This document shows, piece after piece, positions 1-8,457 of a stretch of 64,000 bases of DNA; position 1 is the stretch's first letter, and each line of letters begins with the position of its first letter. Both the position numbers and the translations under genes were made by a program. This DNA comes from Aliitabrizicola sp041905595 (GTDB taxonomy: Bacteria > Pseudomonadota > Alphaproteobacteria > Rhodobacterales > Rhodobacteraceae), in the NCBI GenBank assembly GCA_041905595.1, contig JAYRKT010000017.1, positions 1 through 64,000 on the forward strand, written 5' to 3'. Under the pieces are notes generated by a model. That model had not been told where the DNA came from and made no database searches. It worked only from the letters and a program-made list of their open reading frames with translations.

Positions 1-1445
1 TGGATTACCCCGAAGAAACCCGCCTGACCTACCGCTTCCTCGACCTGCGGCGCGAGAAGCTGCATGCAAACATGATGCTGCGGTCGAACGTGGTGCGGTC
101 GATCCGCAACCGGATGTGGGCGCAGGGCTTCAACGAATTCCAGACGCCGATCATCGCGGCGTCTTCCCCGGAAGGCGCGCGCGACTTCTTGGTGCCGTCG
201 CGCCTGCATCCGGGCAAGTTCTACGCTCTGCCGCAAGCGCCGCAGCAGTTCAAGCAACTCATCATGGTGGCGGGCTTTGACCGGTACTTCCAGATCGCGC
301 CCTGCTTCCGCGACGAGGACCCGCGCGCCGACCGCAGCCCGACCGATTTCTACCAGCTCGACATCGAGATGAGCTTCGTCGAGCAGGAAGACGTCTTTGG
401 TGCCGTCCAGCCGGTGATCCAGGGCCTGTTCGAGGAATTCCGGCCCGACATGAAGGTGCCGGGCGACTGGCCGCGCATCGCCTATCGCGACTCGATGCTG
501 TGGTACGGCTCCGACAAGCCGGACCTGCGCAACCCGATCAAGATGCAGATCGTGAGCGAGCATTTCCGCGGCTCGGGCTTCGCCATCTTCGCGAAACTGC
601 TGGAGAACGAAGGCACCGAGGTTCGGGCGATCCCGGCGCCGAAGGGGCCGTCGGGTGAGCCCGTGGGGCGCAAGTTCTGCGACCGGATGAATGCGTTTGC
701 GCAGGCGCAGGGCCTGCCGGGCATGGGCTACATCTTCTGGCGCGAGGCCGAGGATGGATCGGGCATGGAAGCTGCCGGTCCGCTGGCCAAGAACATCGGT
801 CCGGAGCGGACCGAGGCGATCCGTCGGCAACTCGGCCTCGAGATCGGCGATGCGGCCTTCTTCCTTGGCGGCAAGCCCGAGCAGTTCGAGGCGGTCGCGG
901 GGAAGGCCCGGAACGAGATCGGCCGCGAGCTGGGACTGGCCGAGACGGACACCTTCCGCTTCGCCTGGATTGTCGACTTCCCGATGTACGAGAAGACCGA
1001 CGACGGCCGGATCGACTTCAGCCACAACCCCTTCTCGATGCCGCAGGGCGGACTCGAGGCGCTGATGGGCGATCCGCTGCAGGTCCATGCCTACCAGTAC
1101 GACCTCGCCTGCAACGGCTACGAGCTGATCTCGGGCGGCATCCGCAACCACAAGCCGGAGATCATGTACCGGGCCTTTGAACTTGCCGGCTATCCGAACT
1201 CGGAAGTCGACAAGCGCTTCGGCGGCATGGTCAAGGCGTTCAAGTATGGCGCACCTCCGCACGGCGGCTGTGCCATGGGCATCGACCGGGCGGTGATGCT
1301 TCTGGCGGATGAGATGAACATCCGCGAAGTCATCATGTTCCCGATGAACCAGCGTGCAGAGGACCTGCTGATGGGCGCGCCGAGCGAGCCGACCAACGAT
1401 CAGCTGCGCGAATTGCGGCTGCGGGTGCTGCCGAAGGAAGCGTAA
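1..1445 (+). CDS. aspS: Aspartate--tRNA ligase, 5' end outside window
   Basis: This enzyme charges tRNA-Asp with aspartate in the cytoplasm. The frame is open from the window edge, the first complete codon is at position 3 and the gene ends with TAA, so about 480 C-terminal residues are visible of a family usually near 590. The N-terminal anticodon-binding OB fold therefore lies upstream. Class II motif 2 (CFRDEDPRADRSP, near 305-345) and motif 3 (GCAMGIDRAVMLL, near 1270-1305) are intact, with the bacterial insertion domain between them. The stretch LHPGKFYALPQAPQQF is typical of bacterial AspRS. A GC hairpin follows the stop. Confidence 0.97.
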   Translation, partial: DYPEETRLTYRFLDLRREKLHANMMLRSNVVRSIRNRMWAQGFNEFQTPIIAASSPEGARDFLVPSRLHPGKFYALPQAPQQFKQLIMVAGFDRYFQIAPCFRDEDPRADRSPTDFYQLDIEMSFVEQEDVFGAVQPVIQGLFEEFRPDMKVPGDWPRIAYRDSMLWYGSDKPDLRNPIKMQIVSEHFRGSGFAIFAKLLENEGTEVRAIPAPKGPSGEPVGRKFCDRMNAFAQAQGLPGMGYIFWREAEDGSGMEAAGPLAKNIGPERTEAIRRQLGLEIGDAAFFLGGKPEQFEAVAGKARNEIGRELGLAETDTFRFAWIVDFPMYEKTDDGRIDFSHNPFSMPQGGLEALMGDPLQVHAYQYDLACNGYELISGGIRNHKPEIMYRAFELAGYPNSEVDKRFGGMVKAFKYGAPPHGGCAMGIDRAVMLLADEMNIREVIMFPMNQRAEDLLMGAPSEPTNDQLRELRLRVLPKEA

Positions 1446-1451
1446 GCGGGA

Positions 1452-1469
1452 CGGGCGGATCGTCGCCCG
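1452..1469 (+). terminator. Possible terminator after aspS
   Basis: A perfect 6-bp stem (CGGGCG / CGCCCG, loop gatcgt) begins seven bases after the aspS stop. It has no clear T tract, so termination here is an inference. Confidence 0.4.
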
Positions 1470-1494
1470 GCCCCGACTGCATTGGAATTGCATC

Positions 1495-2007
1495 ATGGCC
1501 GACGTACCGCCGCTCTACACCGCCTCTGTCCCTGTTTTCCTGCATTATCTCGACCGCCAGCGCGGCTTGCTGGAACAAGTGCGCGGGCGAGAAGAGGTGC
1601 TGGGCATGCGGCTGCAGCCAGACATGTTCACCTGCGGGCAGCAGATGGCCACGGCGACAGGTTTTGCGCTGCGCGCTGCCTTTCCTCTGGCCGGCAGGGA
1701 CCTGCCAAAGCTGAGTGACCCGCCGCCGGACCGCGAGGGGCTTCTGGCGCGGATCGCCGAGGCTGAGGAGGTGCTGGGGGCGCTTGATCCGGCGGAGTTC
1801 GTCGGGGCAGAGGCGCGGAAGATACGGCACCGGGCGGGGTTTGCTGTGCTGGATCAGGATGGCGCGACCTTCCTGCATGTCTTTGCCATGCCGAACTTCC
1901 TGTTCCACAGCTCGATCGCCTTCGCGATCCTCCGGGCGAACGGCATCGAGATCGGCAAGGCAGATTTCGACGGCCAGCACGACTATCCGCCTGGCTTCCG
2001 GTTCTGA
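1495..2007 (+). CDS. DUF1993 family protein
   Basis: A 170-residue cytoplasmic protein of the DUF1993 family, whose biochemical role is unknown; the family is predicted to be an all-helical bundle related to DinB/YfiT-like proteins. The N-terminal pattern YTASVPVFLHYLDR followed by LQPDMFTCGQQMATATGFA is characteristic, and the length matches. It starts at ATG 1495, about 50 bases after aspS and past the possible aspS terminator, so it may have its own promoter. No signal peptide or membrane segment is visible. Confidence 0.85.
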   Translation: MADVPPLYTASVPVFLHYLDRQRGLLEQVRGREEVLGMRLQPDMFTCGQQMATATGFALRAAFPLAGRDLPKLSDPPPDREGLLARIAEAEEVLGALDPAEFVGAEARKIRHRAGFAVLDQDGATFLHVFAMPNFLFHSSIAFAILRANGIEIGKADFDGQHDYPPGFRF

Positions 2008-2097
2008 CTGCGTCCTTTCGCGCCGGGCTCCGTCGAAAATGGCGTTGAGGACCGGCTCGCGGGGTCGCATAACGGCTGGGCAGTGATGGAGATCGGC

Positions 2098-2814
2098 ATG
2101 ACGGAAGACGAACGCCTTGGAACGCCGGTGCCGGGATTCACGCCGCCGCCACGGCCCATGGGGGAAACCCTGACCGGGCGTTATGTCCAGTTGGAGAAGC
2201 TGGATGCGGACGCCCATGCGGCAGATCTGTTCCAGGCCTTCTCGGGCGATGACTCGCTGTGGGACTACATGCCCTATGGCCCGTTCGGATCCTCGGCCCG
2301 CTATCACCGGTGGGCCAAGGATTTCGAGGGCGCGGCCGATCCGATGTTCTATGTCGTGCGCGATCTTGCGACGGGGCGCTGCTGCGGCGTGGCAAGCTTC
2401 CTGCGCATCACGCCGGACGCCGGTACGATCGAGGTCGGGCATATCTGCTTCGCGCCCGAACTTCAGGGCACGCGCGGCGCGACCGAAACGATGTACCTGA
2501 TGATGAAATGGGTCTTCGAGGCGGGCTATCGGCGCTACGAATGGAAATGCAACGCACTGAACTTGCCGTCACGGCGCGCGGCGCAGCGGCTTGGCTTCAG
2601 CTATGAGGGGATCTTCCGGCAGGCGGTGATCGTGAAGGGGCGCAACCGGGATACGGCTTGGTTTGCCTGTATCGACAAGGAATGGCCGGCGCTGAAGGAA
2701 TGCTACGAGGCCTGGCTTTCGCCGGCGAATTTCGATGCCAAGGGGCGGCAGAAGGAACGGCTGTCGGACCTGACCCAGTTGGTGCGGGCGACCTCTGACC
2801 CGGCGCTCGGCTAG
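2098..2814 (+). CDS. GNAT family N-acetyltransferase (RimJ/RimL-like)
   Basis: A 238-residue acetyltransferase that probably transfers an acetyl group from acetyl-CoA to an amine; the substrate cannot be read from sequence. The GNAT fold is seen in the order RYVQLEKLDADAHA, EVGHICFAPELQGTRGATE (acetyl-CoA-binding segment) and SRRAAQRLGFSYEG. It resembles the RimJ/RimL branch. Start codons GTG 2083 and ATG 2086 are in frame, but only ATG 2098 has a ribosome site at proper distance (GGAGA at 2088-2092), so 2098 is preferred. It converges on the aldo/keto reductase gene, with a repeat element between them. Confidence 0.88.
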   Translation: MTEDERLGTPVPGFTPPPRPMGETLTGRYVQLEKLDADAHAADLFQAFSGDDSLWDYMPYGPFGSSARYHRWAKDFEGAADPMFYVVRDLATGRCCGVASFLRITPDAGTIEVGHICFAPELQGTRGATETMYLMMKWVFEAGYRRYEWKCNALNLPSRRAAQRLGFSYEGIFRQAVIVKGRNRDTAWFACIDKEWPALKECYEAWLSPANFDAKGRQKERLSDLTQLVRATSDPALG

Positions 2815-2827
2815 CCGAGGGGCCGCA

Positions 2828-2880
2828 GGGGGCCGTCTGCCCCCGCACCCCCGAGGATATTTGCAAGCAGAAAATGAGGC
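2828..2880 (-). repeat. Intergenic 3'-end repeat, copy A
   Basis: The element contains the core CCCCCGAGGATATTT on the plus strand, followed by an AGCAGAAAATGA tail, and is preceded by the hairpin GGGGGC-cgtct-GCCCCC (2828-2844). Read on the minus strand it begins eight bases after the stop of the aldo/keto reductase gene and ends in that hairpin. Closely matching copies lie at 19984-20030 and 27150-27222. It may act as a terminator or mRNA 3' end for the reductase gene. Confidence 0.7.
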
Positions 2881-2887
2881 AGGCCCG

Positions 2888-3880
2888 TCACCAGCGATGG
2901 TGAACGTGAGGTGCGATCTTTTCCTCGTAGAGGTCGCGGAGCGCCACCATGGTTTCGTCCGGCAGGGGCGCCAGCGCGTCGGCGCCGGCATTGGCCAGGG
3001 CCTGATCGGGGCGGCGGGCGCCGGGGATGACGGTGGTGACCGCCTGTTCCATCAGGATCCATCGCAGGGCGAACTGCGCCATGGTCGCGCCCTGCGGCAC
3101 CAGCGGGCGGATCGCTTCGACCGCCTCGAGCGCCACATCGAAGGGCACGCCCGAGAAGGTCTCGCCGACGTCAAAGCTCTCGCCGTGGCGGTTATAGTTG
3201 CGGTGGTCGTCGGCGGCGAAGGTGCTGGTTGCTGACATCTTGCCGGTCAGCAGGCCCGAGGCGAGCGGGACACGGGCGATGACGGCGACTCCGCGGCGTT
3301 TCGCCTCGGGGAAGAACAGCCGTTCGGGGCGCTGGCGAAAGATGTTGTAGATGATCTGGATCGAGGCGACGCCCGGAAACTCGATCGCCTTCAGAGCTTC
3401 TTCGACCTTCTCGACCGAAACGCCATAGGCCGCGATCTTGCCGCGCGCCTTCATGTCTTCGAGCGCATCGAAGACCTCAGCGCGGTAGAAGACCTCGGTC
3501 GGCGGGCAGTGGAGTTGGACGAGGTCCAGGCAATCCATGCCGAGATTGGCGCGGCTGCGATCGATGAAGGCCTCCAGCGCCGCGCCGGTATAGGCCTCGG
3601 CCACATGCGGTGACAGGCGACGGCCGGCCTTGGTGGCGACGAAGGGGCGGGGGCCGCCGCGCTCGGCCAGCACGTCGCGGATCAGCCGCTCGGAGCGGCC
3701 ATCGCCATAGACATCCGCCGTGTCGAGGAAGGTCACGCCCGAGTCGAGCGCGGCGTGGATTGTGGCCTTTGCGTCGGCCTCGGAGACATCGCCCCAGGAG
3801 CCGCCGATGGCCCAAGCGCCGAAGCCGATGGCGGTGACGTCGCGGCCCGAATGGCCGAAGGGACGAGTGGAAAGGGGCAT
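2888..3880 (-). CDS. Aldo/keto reductase
   Basis: A 330-residue NAD(P)H-dependent oxidoreductase of the aldo/keto reductase superfamily, cytoplasmic; the substrate is unknown. The catalytic tetrad is visible as D53 and Y58 (FLDTADVYGDG), K84 (VATKAG) and H124 (VQLHCPP). The open frame extends upstream to 3994, but the start at 3880 is chosen because GGAGG lies seven bases before it and the protein then begins with the usual substrate-pocket strand (MPLSTRPFGHSGRDVTAIGFG). The gene is divergent from mce and its stop is followed at once by repeat copy A. Confidence 0.94.
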   Translation of the reverse strand: MPLSTRPFGHSGRDVTAIGFGAWAIGGSWGDVSEADAKATIHAALDSGVTFLDTADVYGDGRSERLIRDVLAERGGPRPFVATKAGRRLSPHVAEAYTGAALEAFIDRSRANLGMDCLDLVQLHCPPTEVFYRAEVFDALEDMKARGKIAAYGVSVEKVEEALKAIEFPGVASIQIIYNIFRQRPERLFFPEAKRRGVAVIARVPLASGLLTGKMSATSTFAADDHRNYNRHGESFDVGETFSGVPFDVALEAVEAIRPLVPQGATMAQFALRWILMEQAVTTVIPGARRPDQALANAGADALAPLPDETMVALRDLYEEKIAPHVHHRW

Positions 3881-4026
3881 GATGGGTCCTCCGCTATGCC
3901 CTGCCGATGTAGTCTGCGCCGGCCAGTCCCGCCAGAGGGGCCATGGCTGCCCCGCGACGTTGCGGGACTTGCCGACAGGCGGTCCTGACCGCATAACGCG
4001 CGGGATGCTTGCAAGGAGACCTACCC

Positions 4027-4431
4027 ATGATCGGCCGCCTGAACCATGTCGCCATTGCCGTTCCCGACCTTGAAGCCGCCGCGCGCCAGTATCGCGAGAC
4101 GCTCGGCGCCAAAGTCGGCGCCCCGCAGGACGAGCCCGATCACGGTGTGACCGTGGTCTTCATTGAACTGCCGAACACCAAGATCGAATTGCTTTACCCC
4201 CTGGGCGATGCCTCGCCCATCGCGGGCTTCCTGGAGAAAAACCCGGCCGGCGGCATCCACCACATCTGCTATGAGGTCGAGGATATCCTCGAGGCCCGCG
4301 ACCGGCTCAAGGCGGCAGGCGCCCGGGTGCTGGGATCGGGCGAGCCGAAGATCGGTGCGCATGGGAAGCCGGTGCTGTTCCTCCACCCGAAGGACTTCAA
4401 CGGCTGCCTCGTGGAACTGGAACAGGTCTGA
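4027..4431 (+). CDS. mce: Methylmalonyl-CoA epimerase
   Basis: Interconverts (2R)- and (2S)-methylmalonyl-CoA, feeding propionyl-CoA or ethylmalonyl-CoA pathway carbon into succinyl-CoA. The 134-residue protein is a vicinal-oxygen-chelate fold. Candidate metal-ligand positions are H7 (RLNHVAIAV), H78-H79 (GGIHHICYEV) and E130 (CLVELEQV), and the length fits the family. ATG 4027 is preceded by AAGGAG at 4013-4018. The stop overlaps the next ATG (TGATG), so the DUF1467 gene is probably translationally coupled. meaB, which serves the downstream mutase, lies about 22 kb away. Confidence 0.95.
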   Translation: MIGRLNHVAIAVPDLEAAARQYRETLGAKVGAPQDEPDHGVTVVFIELPNTKIELLYPLGDASPIAGFLEKNPAGGIHHICYEVEDILEARDRLKAAGARVLGSGEPKIGAHGKPVLFLHPKDFNGCLVELEQV

Positions 4432-4727
4432 TGTCGATCACCGCGATCCTTGTCGTCTTTGCCGTGACCTGGTTCATGGTGTTCTTCATGGTGCTGCCGT
4501 TCCGCTTCCGCTCGCAGGCGGACAGCGGCTCGGTGGTGCCCGGCACGCCGAAAAGCGCGCCTGCCGAGGAGAATGTGAAGAAGAAGGCCTGGATCACCAC
4601 CTTCATTGCGGTGCCGCTGGCGGCCGCGATCTGCGCCGTGATCATTTCTGGCGTGATCACCATTCGCGAACTGGATGTCAGGGGCGTGATGGGTCCCGCG
4701 CCTGCAGCCGATGGAACAGGTGGGTAA
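4431..4727 (+). CDS. DUF1467 family membrane protein
   Basis: A 98-residue protein of the DUF1467 family of alphaproteobacteria; no function is known. Two hydrophobic segments (about residues 4-24 and 54-77) flank a polar loop containing the family pattern SVVPGTPKSAPAEENVKKK, so it is probably a two-pass inner-membrane protein. It starts on the A of the mce stop. Its last 50 bases overlap the 3' end of the convergent EI24-type gene on the other strand. Confidence 0.85.
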   Translation: MSITAILVVFAVTWFMVFFMVLPFRFRSQADSGSVVPGTPKSAPAEENVKKKAWITTFIAVPLAAAICAVIISGVITIRELDVRGVMGPAPAADGTGG

Positions 4728-5382
4728 AGGTCGCCGCCCCCAGGACCGGCACCAGCAGATTTACGACAGGGATGGAGAGCGGCACGGCCATCAGCGCGCC
4801 GGCAAGCCAGATCGTGCCGGAATGGCGTGAGCGAAGCACCCGCGCGCCGTCCGGGCCCAGGCGGCGCATCGCGGCGAGGGTAAAGTACTCACGCCCCAGC
4901 AGGTAGCCGTTGACGACCCAGAACAGGAATGGCGCGAAGGGCCCCGAGAAAGGGTAGACGAGCAGCGCCACGAGGTTGATCAGTACCACTGTGCCGAAGA
5001 AGCGGATTGCGTCCCAGATCTGGGTCGGGATCGGGATGCGCGGGGCCGGCGGCAGCCCGGGATAATGCCGGTCCTCGACGGCCTCGGCGACATCGTCGAG
5101 GAAGAGGCCGCAGAAGGCCGAGGCCACCGGCACCATCAGGAAGACCGACGCCAGCAGCATGACCGGGATCGCGCCCAGTTCCAGCACGCGCTCGATCCAG
5201 TGGACCTCGCCCAGGCGGGGCAGGGTGACGGTGTCGGGAACGATCCACCGGATCGTCCAGCGCAGCGCGACGAAGGCCGCGATGAAGAGGCCGAGCGTCA
5301 GGCCGATCCCGAGCCAAAGCACCCGCTGGAACCGCCCGTCGCCCAGTTGCCCAAGCGCCTTGATAAAACTGTCGAGGATCAT
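4678..5382 (-). CDS. EI24 / CysZ-like membrane protein
   Basis: A 234-residue multi-pass inner-membrane protein of the EI24 (etoposide-induced 2.4, CysZ-like) family. Hydrophobic segments occur near residues 24-46, 67-92, 135-160 and 195-220, matching the family layout. CysZ imports sulfate in enterobacteria, but that activity cannot be assigned here because no cys genes are nearby. The start at 5382 overlaps the stop of the upstream nitroreductase gene by four bases (ATGA), so the two form an operon. The 3' end overlaps DUF1467 antisense by 50 bases. Confidence 0.82.
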   Translation of the reverse strand: MILDSFIKALGQLGDGRFQRVLWLGIGLTLGLFIAAFVALRWTIRWIVPDTVTLPRLGEVHWIERVLELGAIPVMLLASVFLMVPVASAFCGLFLDDVAEAVEDRHYPGLPPAPRIPIPTQIWDAIRFFGTVVLINLVALLVYPFSGPFAPFLFWVVNGYLLGREYFTLAAMRRLGPDGARVLRSRHSGTIWLAGALMAVPLSIPVVNLLVPVLGAATFTHLFHRLQARDPSRP

Positions 5383-5957
5383 GCCCCGACCCAAGCGACG
5401 ATGCGCCCCAGATCCGGGCGCGGTCGGTCGGGCGGGGTCAGCGGTGCGGTGCCGATATGGACGATGCCGGCAACGAATTCCTCGGGTGTCAGGCCAAGGC
5501 CCTGCTCAAGAAAGCGCCGGTCGTAGCTTGGCCAGCCCGACAGCCAGTTTGCCCCCCAGCCTGCGGCGGTCGCGGCGTTCAGGAGGGCCAGGCAGGCCGC
5601 GCCGGCCGACAGCGTCTGTTCGATCTCGGGGATCTTCTCAGAGGGTTTGGGGCTGGCAACGACGACCACGGCAAGGTGGCTTGCGTCGAACTGGCCGCGG
5701 CCCTTGGCGGACTGTTCGGCGTCGAGGCCCTTCTCTGCCGCGCGCGTCTCGGCCAGATCTGCCAGGCGGCGCAGCGCCGGTTTTTCCAGCACGATGAACC
5801 GCCAGGGTTCGAGCTTGCCATGATCGGGCACACGGGAGGCGGCGGTGAGAAGCGGGATCAACTCATCGCGGTTCGGGACTGGCAGCGTGAAGGTCTTGGC
5901 GGGGCGCGATTGCCGGGTCAGCAGGAAGTCGAGTGCGGCGTTGTTCTGATCGGGCAT
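5379..5957 (-). CDS. Nitroreductase family protein
   Basis: A 192-residue FMN-dependent oxidoreductase of the nitroreductase fold, resembling the YdjA/TdsD group. Family features are the N-terminal LLTRQSRPAKTFTLPVP segment, the FMN-binding ASRVPDHGKLEPWRFIVL segment, and GWGANWLSGWP near the dimer interface. The natural electron acceptor is unknown. The frame is open to 6062, but the start at 5957 has AAGGA about seven bases upstream and gives the normal family length. It is the first gene of a two-gene operon with the EI24-like membrane protein. Confidence 0.9.
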   Translation of the reverse strand: MPDQNNAALDFLLTRQSRPAKTFTLPVPNRDELIPLLTAASRVPDHGKLEPWRFIVLEKPALRRLADLAETRAAEKGLDAEQSAKGRGQFDASHLAVVVVASPKPSEKIPEIEQTLSAGAACLALLNAATAAGWGANWLSGWPSYDRRFLEQGLGLTPEEFVAGIVHIGTAPLTPPDRPRPDLGRIVAWVGA

Positions 5958-6054
5958 GAAGGGTCCTTGAGGGTGTTCCGGCAGCTGAAACGAGTGACAG
6001 CCGGGCATTCCGTCGAATGTGGCGGTTGCTGCGCCGGTTGCAAGGGAGGTGCGC

Positions 6055-7152
6055 CTATCCAAAATGGCGGGCCAGGTCGTCGATCCATCCGGTCAGGAAG
6101 GCGTCGAAGGCCGGGCCAGGCTGGCGTTTCGCCAAGGTTTCGCCGAGCGGGTCGGGCGCCGCGATGGCGCTGCGCGAGAGCTCCTCGATCACCGCGTGGC
6201 CGCAGAAGGGCACGTGCACCTCGGAATAGCCGCCCTCGTGGACCAGCACGAGACGGCCGCCGCAGAGCTCTTCTGCCGTCTCCTTCAGGGCGCGGGTCAT
6301 CAGACGGAAAGTGTCGGCGGTCGCCAGCATCCGGCCGAGCGGATCGACCGCCGAGGCATCGAACCCGCAGGCCACAACAATGGCGTCCGGCTTGAAGCGG
6401 TGCAGCGCGGGCAATACCAGCCGCTCCATCGCCAACAGGTAGCCCGCGTGGCCGGTGCCGGGTGGCAAGGGGATATTCATGTTGGCGCCGAATCCTGCGC
6501 CGGTGCCGCGCACCTCGGCTCCGCCAGTGTCCATCGGATAGTTGCGTTCCTGGTGGAGCGAGATCGTCAACACCTCACCCCGGTCAAGAAAGATCGCCTC
6601 GGTCCCGTTGCCGTGGTGGACGTCCCAGTCCACCACGGCGATCCGGCCCGCCAGCCCTTGCGCAAGCGCGGCCTCGATCGCAATGGCGATGTTGGCAAGC
6701 AGGCAGAAGCCATTGGGCCAGTCGGGCAGACAATGGTGCCCAGGCGGGCGGCTGAGGGCATAGGCATTGGTCGCCCGGCCCGTCAGCACGTCGAGCAACG
6801 CGGCTTTGGCAAGGCCCGCCGACAGGGCGGCAATCTCGAACCCGCCCTTGCTGAAGGGCGTGCGCAGGCCAAGCTCGCCGCCGCCGGCATCCGAGGCCGT
6901 CTTGAACGCGGTCAGGTAGCTTTCCGGATGGACACGACGCAGGTCGTCCCAAACTGCTGGTTCCGCCTTGCGGCACGATAGGTCCGCCATCAGGCCTGAG
7001 ACTTGCAAGAGGTTCAGGAGCCGACGTTTGGTTTCCGGGTTTTCGGGCAACCCGCCGCCTGGCTGGACGAGGCCACCCGCAGGCACGGTCAGCACATAGT
7101 TGCCGCCGCCATGCCAGAAGCAGCGTTCATCGGAATAGAAGGCGGTGGTCAT
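6055..7152 (-). CDS. Histone deacetylase family protein (class II type)
   Basis: A 365-residue zinc hydrolase of the HDAC/acetylpolyamine amidohydrolase/AcuC superfamily, cytoplasmic. Bacterial members remove acetyl groups from small amines or from lysine side chains; which applies here is not visible. The active site is complete: RPPGHH (135-140), DWDVHHGNGTE with zinc ligands D177 and H179, and GFDASAVDP with D265. The gene starts at ATG 7152 just after a small hairpin (GGTCCC / GGGACC, 7157-7180) that covers the weak ribosome site. Confidence 0.93.
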   Translation of the reverse strand: MTTAFYSDERCFWHGGGNYVLTVPAGGLVQPGGGLPENPETKRRLLNLLQVSGLMADLSCRKAEPAVWDDLRRVHPESYLTAFKTASDAGGGELGLRTPFSKGGFEIAALSAGLAKAALLDVLTGRATNAYALSRPPGHHCLPDWPNGFCLLANIAIAIEAALAQGLAGRIAVVDWDVHHGNGTEAIFLDRGEVLTISLHQERNYPMDTGGAEVRGTGAGFGANMNIPLPPGTGHAGYLLAMERLVLPALHRFKPDAIVVACGFDASAVDPLGRMLATADTFRLMTRALKETAEELCGGRLVLVHEGGYSEVHVPFCGHAVIEELSRSAIAAPDPLGETLAKRQPGPAFDAFLTGWIDDLARHFG

Positions 7153-7226
7153 TGCAGGTCCCCGTCATTTTTGCGGGACCTTAGGCGAGGATGGCTGTGG
7201 GGGAAACTGCCGACCTCAATGCAAAC

Positions 7227-7250
7227 GGGCGGCCCCGTGGGAGGCCGCCC
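7227..7250 (-). terminator. Terminator after VPLPA-CTERM gene
   Basis: Perfect 8-bp inverted repeat GGGCGGCC-ccgtggga-GGCCGCCC lies 23 bases downstream of the minus-strand stop at 7273. On that strand it is followed by GTTTGC, a poor T tract. Confidence 0.6.
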
Positions 7251-7272
7251 GCGAAATGAGTTCAGCCGTGGA

Positions 7273-7932
7273 TCAGGCTTGGGCCTTGCGCCGACGGATC
7301 AGCGCCGCGCCGCCAAGCGCGCCGGCAAGCATCAGGCCGCTCGCGGGAAGCGGAACCGGGGCGCCGTAAACGTCGAGCTTCGCGGAGGCCAGGTTGAATG
7401 TGTCCTCGTCATGGCTCCATTCGTTGAAGCGGAACGACAGCGCCTCGGTCGCGAGCAGGCGGGCAAAGGCGGAGATGGCGCCGACATCGCTCGCCAGGCT
7501 CAGCTTGATGACCTGGGTCGGCGAGCCGTCCAGTTGAGTGCGCAGATTGTCCGCGTTGGTCGAGTCATTCTGGCCCAGGAAATCGGTCGTCCAGCGCTCG
7601 CGCCAGTAGACAAAGCAGGTGGGGCATCTTTGCACGAAGTTCGGAGTGGCGCCGTTGTAGGTCAGTGACAGCGTCACGTAGCTGATGCTTGCGTAGTTGA
7701 GCGACGCGAAGCTGATCGAGTCCGAAAAACGCGGGGAGCTGGCATCACTGATCTTGACGGAATTCTTCTTGACCAGATCGCTGCCGGGGGGATCGATCCG
7801 TCCCGGGTTGCTTCCGTAGTCATGGGTGAACGTCCCCAGAAGGGTGGCCGCGTCTGCCGACGGCGCGAAGGCCGAGCTCAGGCCAAGAGCGAGGGCCGCA
7901 AGGGTCATCTTCCTGAACAACTTCATTGTCAT
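7273..7932 (-). CDS. VPLPA-CTERM sorting domain protein
   Basis: A 219-residue exported protein. It has an N-terminal signal peptide (KLFRKMTLAALALGLSSAF, cleavage likely after ADA near residue 28), a beta-rich Ser/Thr/Asn-rich body with a CPTC pair near 103-106, and a C-terminal sorting signal: VPLPASG at 193-199, a hydrophobic helix and an RRRK tail. Such tails are known substrates of exosortase XrtD in Rhodobacterales, which links the protein to the outer surface or exopolysaccharide matrix. No enzymatic domain is recognised. A second protein of this class lies at 10006-10662. Confidence 0.85.
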   Translation of the reverse strand: MTMKLFRKMTLAALALGLSSAFAPSADAATLLGTFTHDYGSNPGRIDPPGSDLVKKNSVKISDASSPRFSDSISFASLNYASISYVTLSLTYNGATPNFVQRCPTCFVYWRERWTTDFLGQNDSTNADNLRTQLDGSPTQVIKLSLASDVGAISAFARLLATEALSFRFNEWSHDEDTFNLASAKLDVYGAPVPLPASGLMLAGALGGAALIRRRKAQA

Positions 7933-8202
7933 TTTCCGCCGTCAATTGGTTGTTGTCATCGGGCCAGACTTTGCCCTTCGCCCTCTTTCTTAATCAAATG
8001 TGCAAAGAATGCGGCAGAATTGGCTCGGTCTTGGGACGGTCAGCGTATCGATGGAAAATCCGGGGGATTGGCGCGGATTGGTCAGCTTTTGTACACAATC
8101 GCCCCGATCCTTCCTTGCGAAATCGCCCAAGATTGCGGCAACTGCGGCATGTCCATTTCGCGGGTGCAGAATCAGTCTGGGCGCGGGACCAACAGGGACG
8201 CC

Positions 8203-8457
8203 ATGACCGCCGACAACGAAGCGGAAAAACCGGCCGCCGGAGCCATCATCGTGGTTCGGGTCACCCCGAACGCCTCGCGCGAACAGGTCACGCGCGATGG
8301 TGGGCGATTCGTGATCCGCGTGACAGTGCCGCCGGAAGATGGCAAGGCCAACAAGGCGGTGACCCGCCTGTTGGCCAAGGCATTGGGGGTCGCGCCTTCG
8401 CGCCTGACGCTGCTGCGTGGTGCCACCGGCCGCGACAAGCAGTTCCGTCTGGACTGA
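8203..8457 (+). CDS. DUF167 (YggU) family protein
   Basis: An 84-residue protein of the DUF167/UPF0235 (YggU) family, a small mixed alpha/beta fold of unknown role. The signature is clear: VVRVTPNASREQV, VRVTVPPEDGKANKAV after the first strand, and RLTLLRGATGRDKQFRL. The frame is open far upstream, but ATG 8203 with AGGGA just before it gives the normal family length; an in-frame ATG at 8152 is possible. Its stop directly abuts the stop of the convergent gene at 8458, with no base between them. Confidence 0.88.
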   Translation: MTADNEAEKPAAGAIIVVRVTPNASREQVTRDGGRFVIRVTVPPEDGKANKAVTRLLAKALGVAPSRLTLLRGATGRDKQFRLD

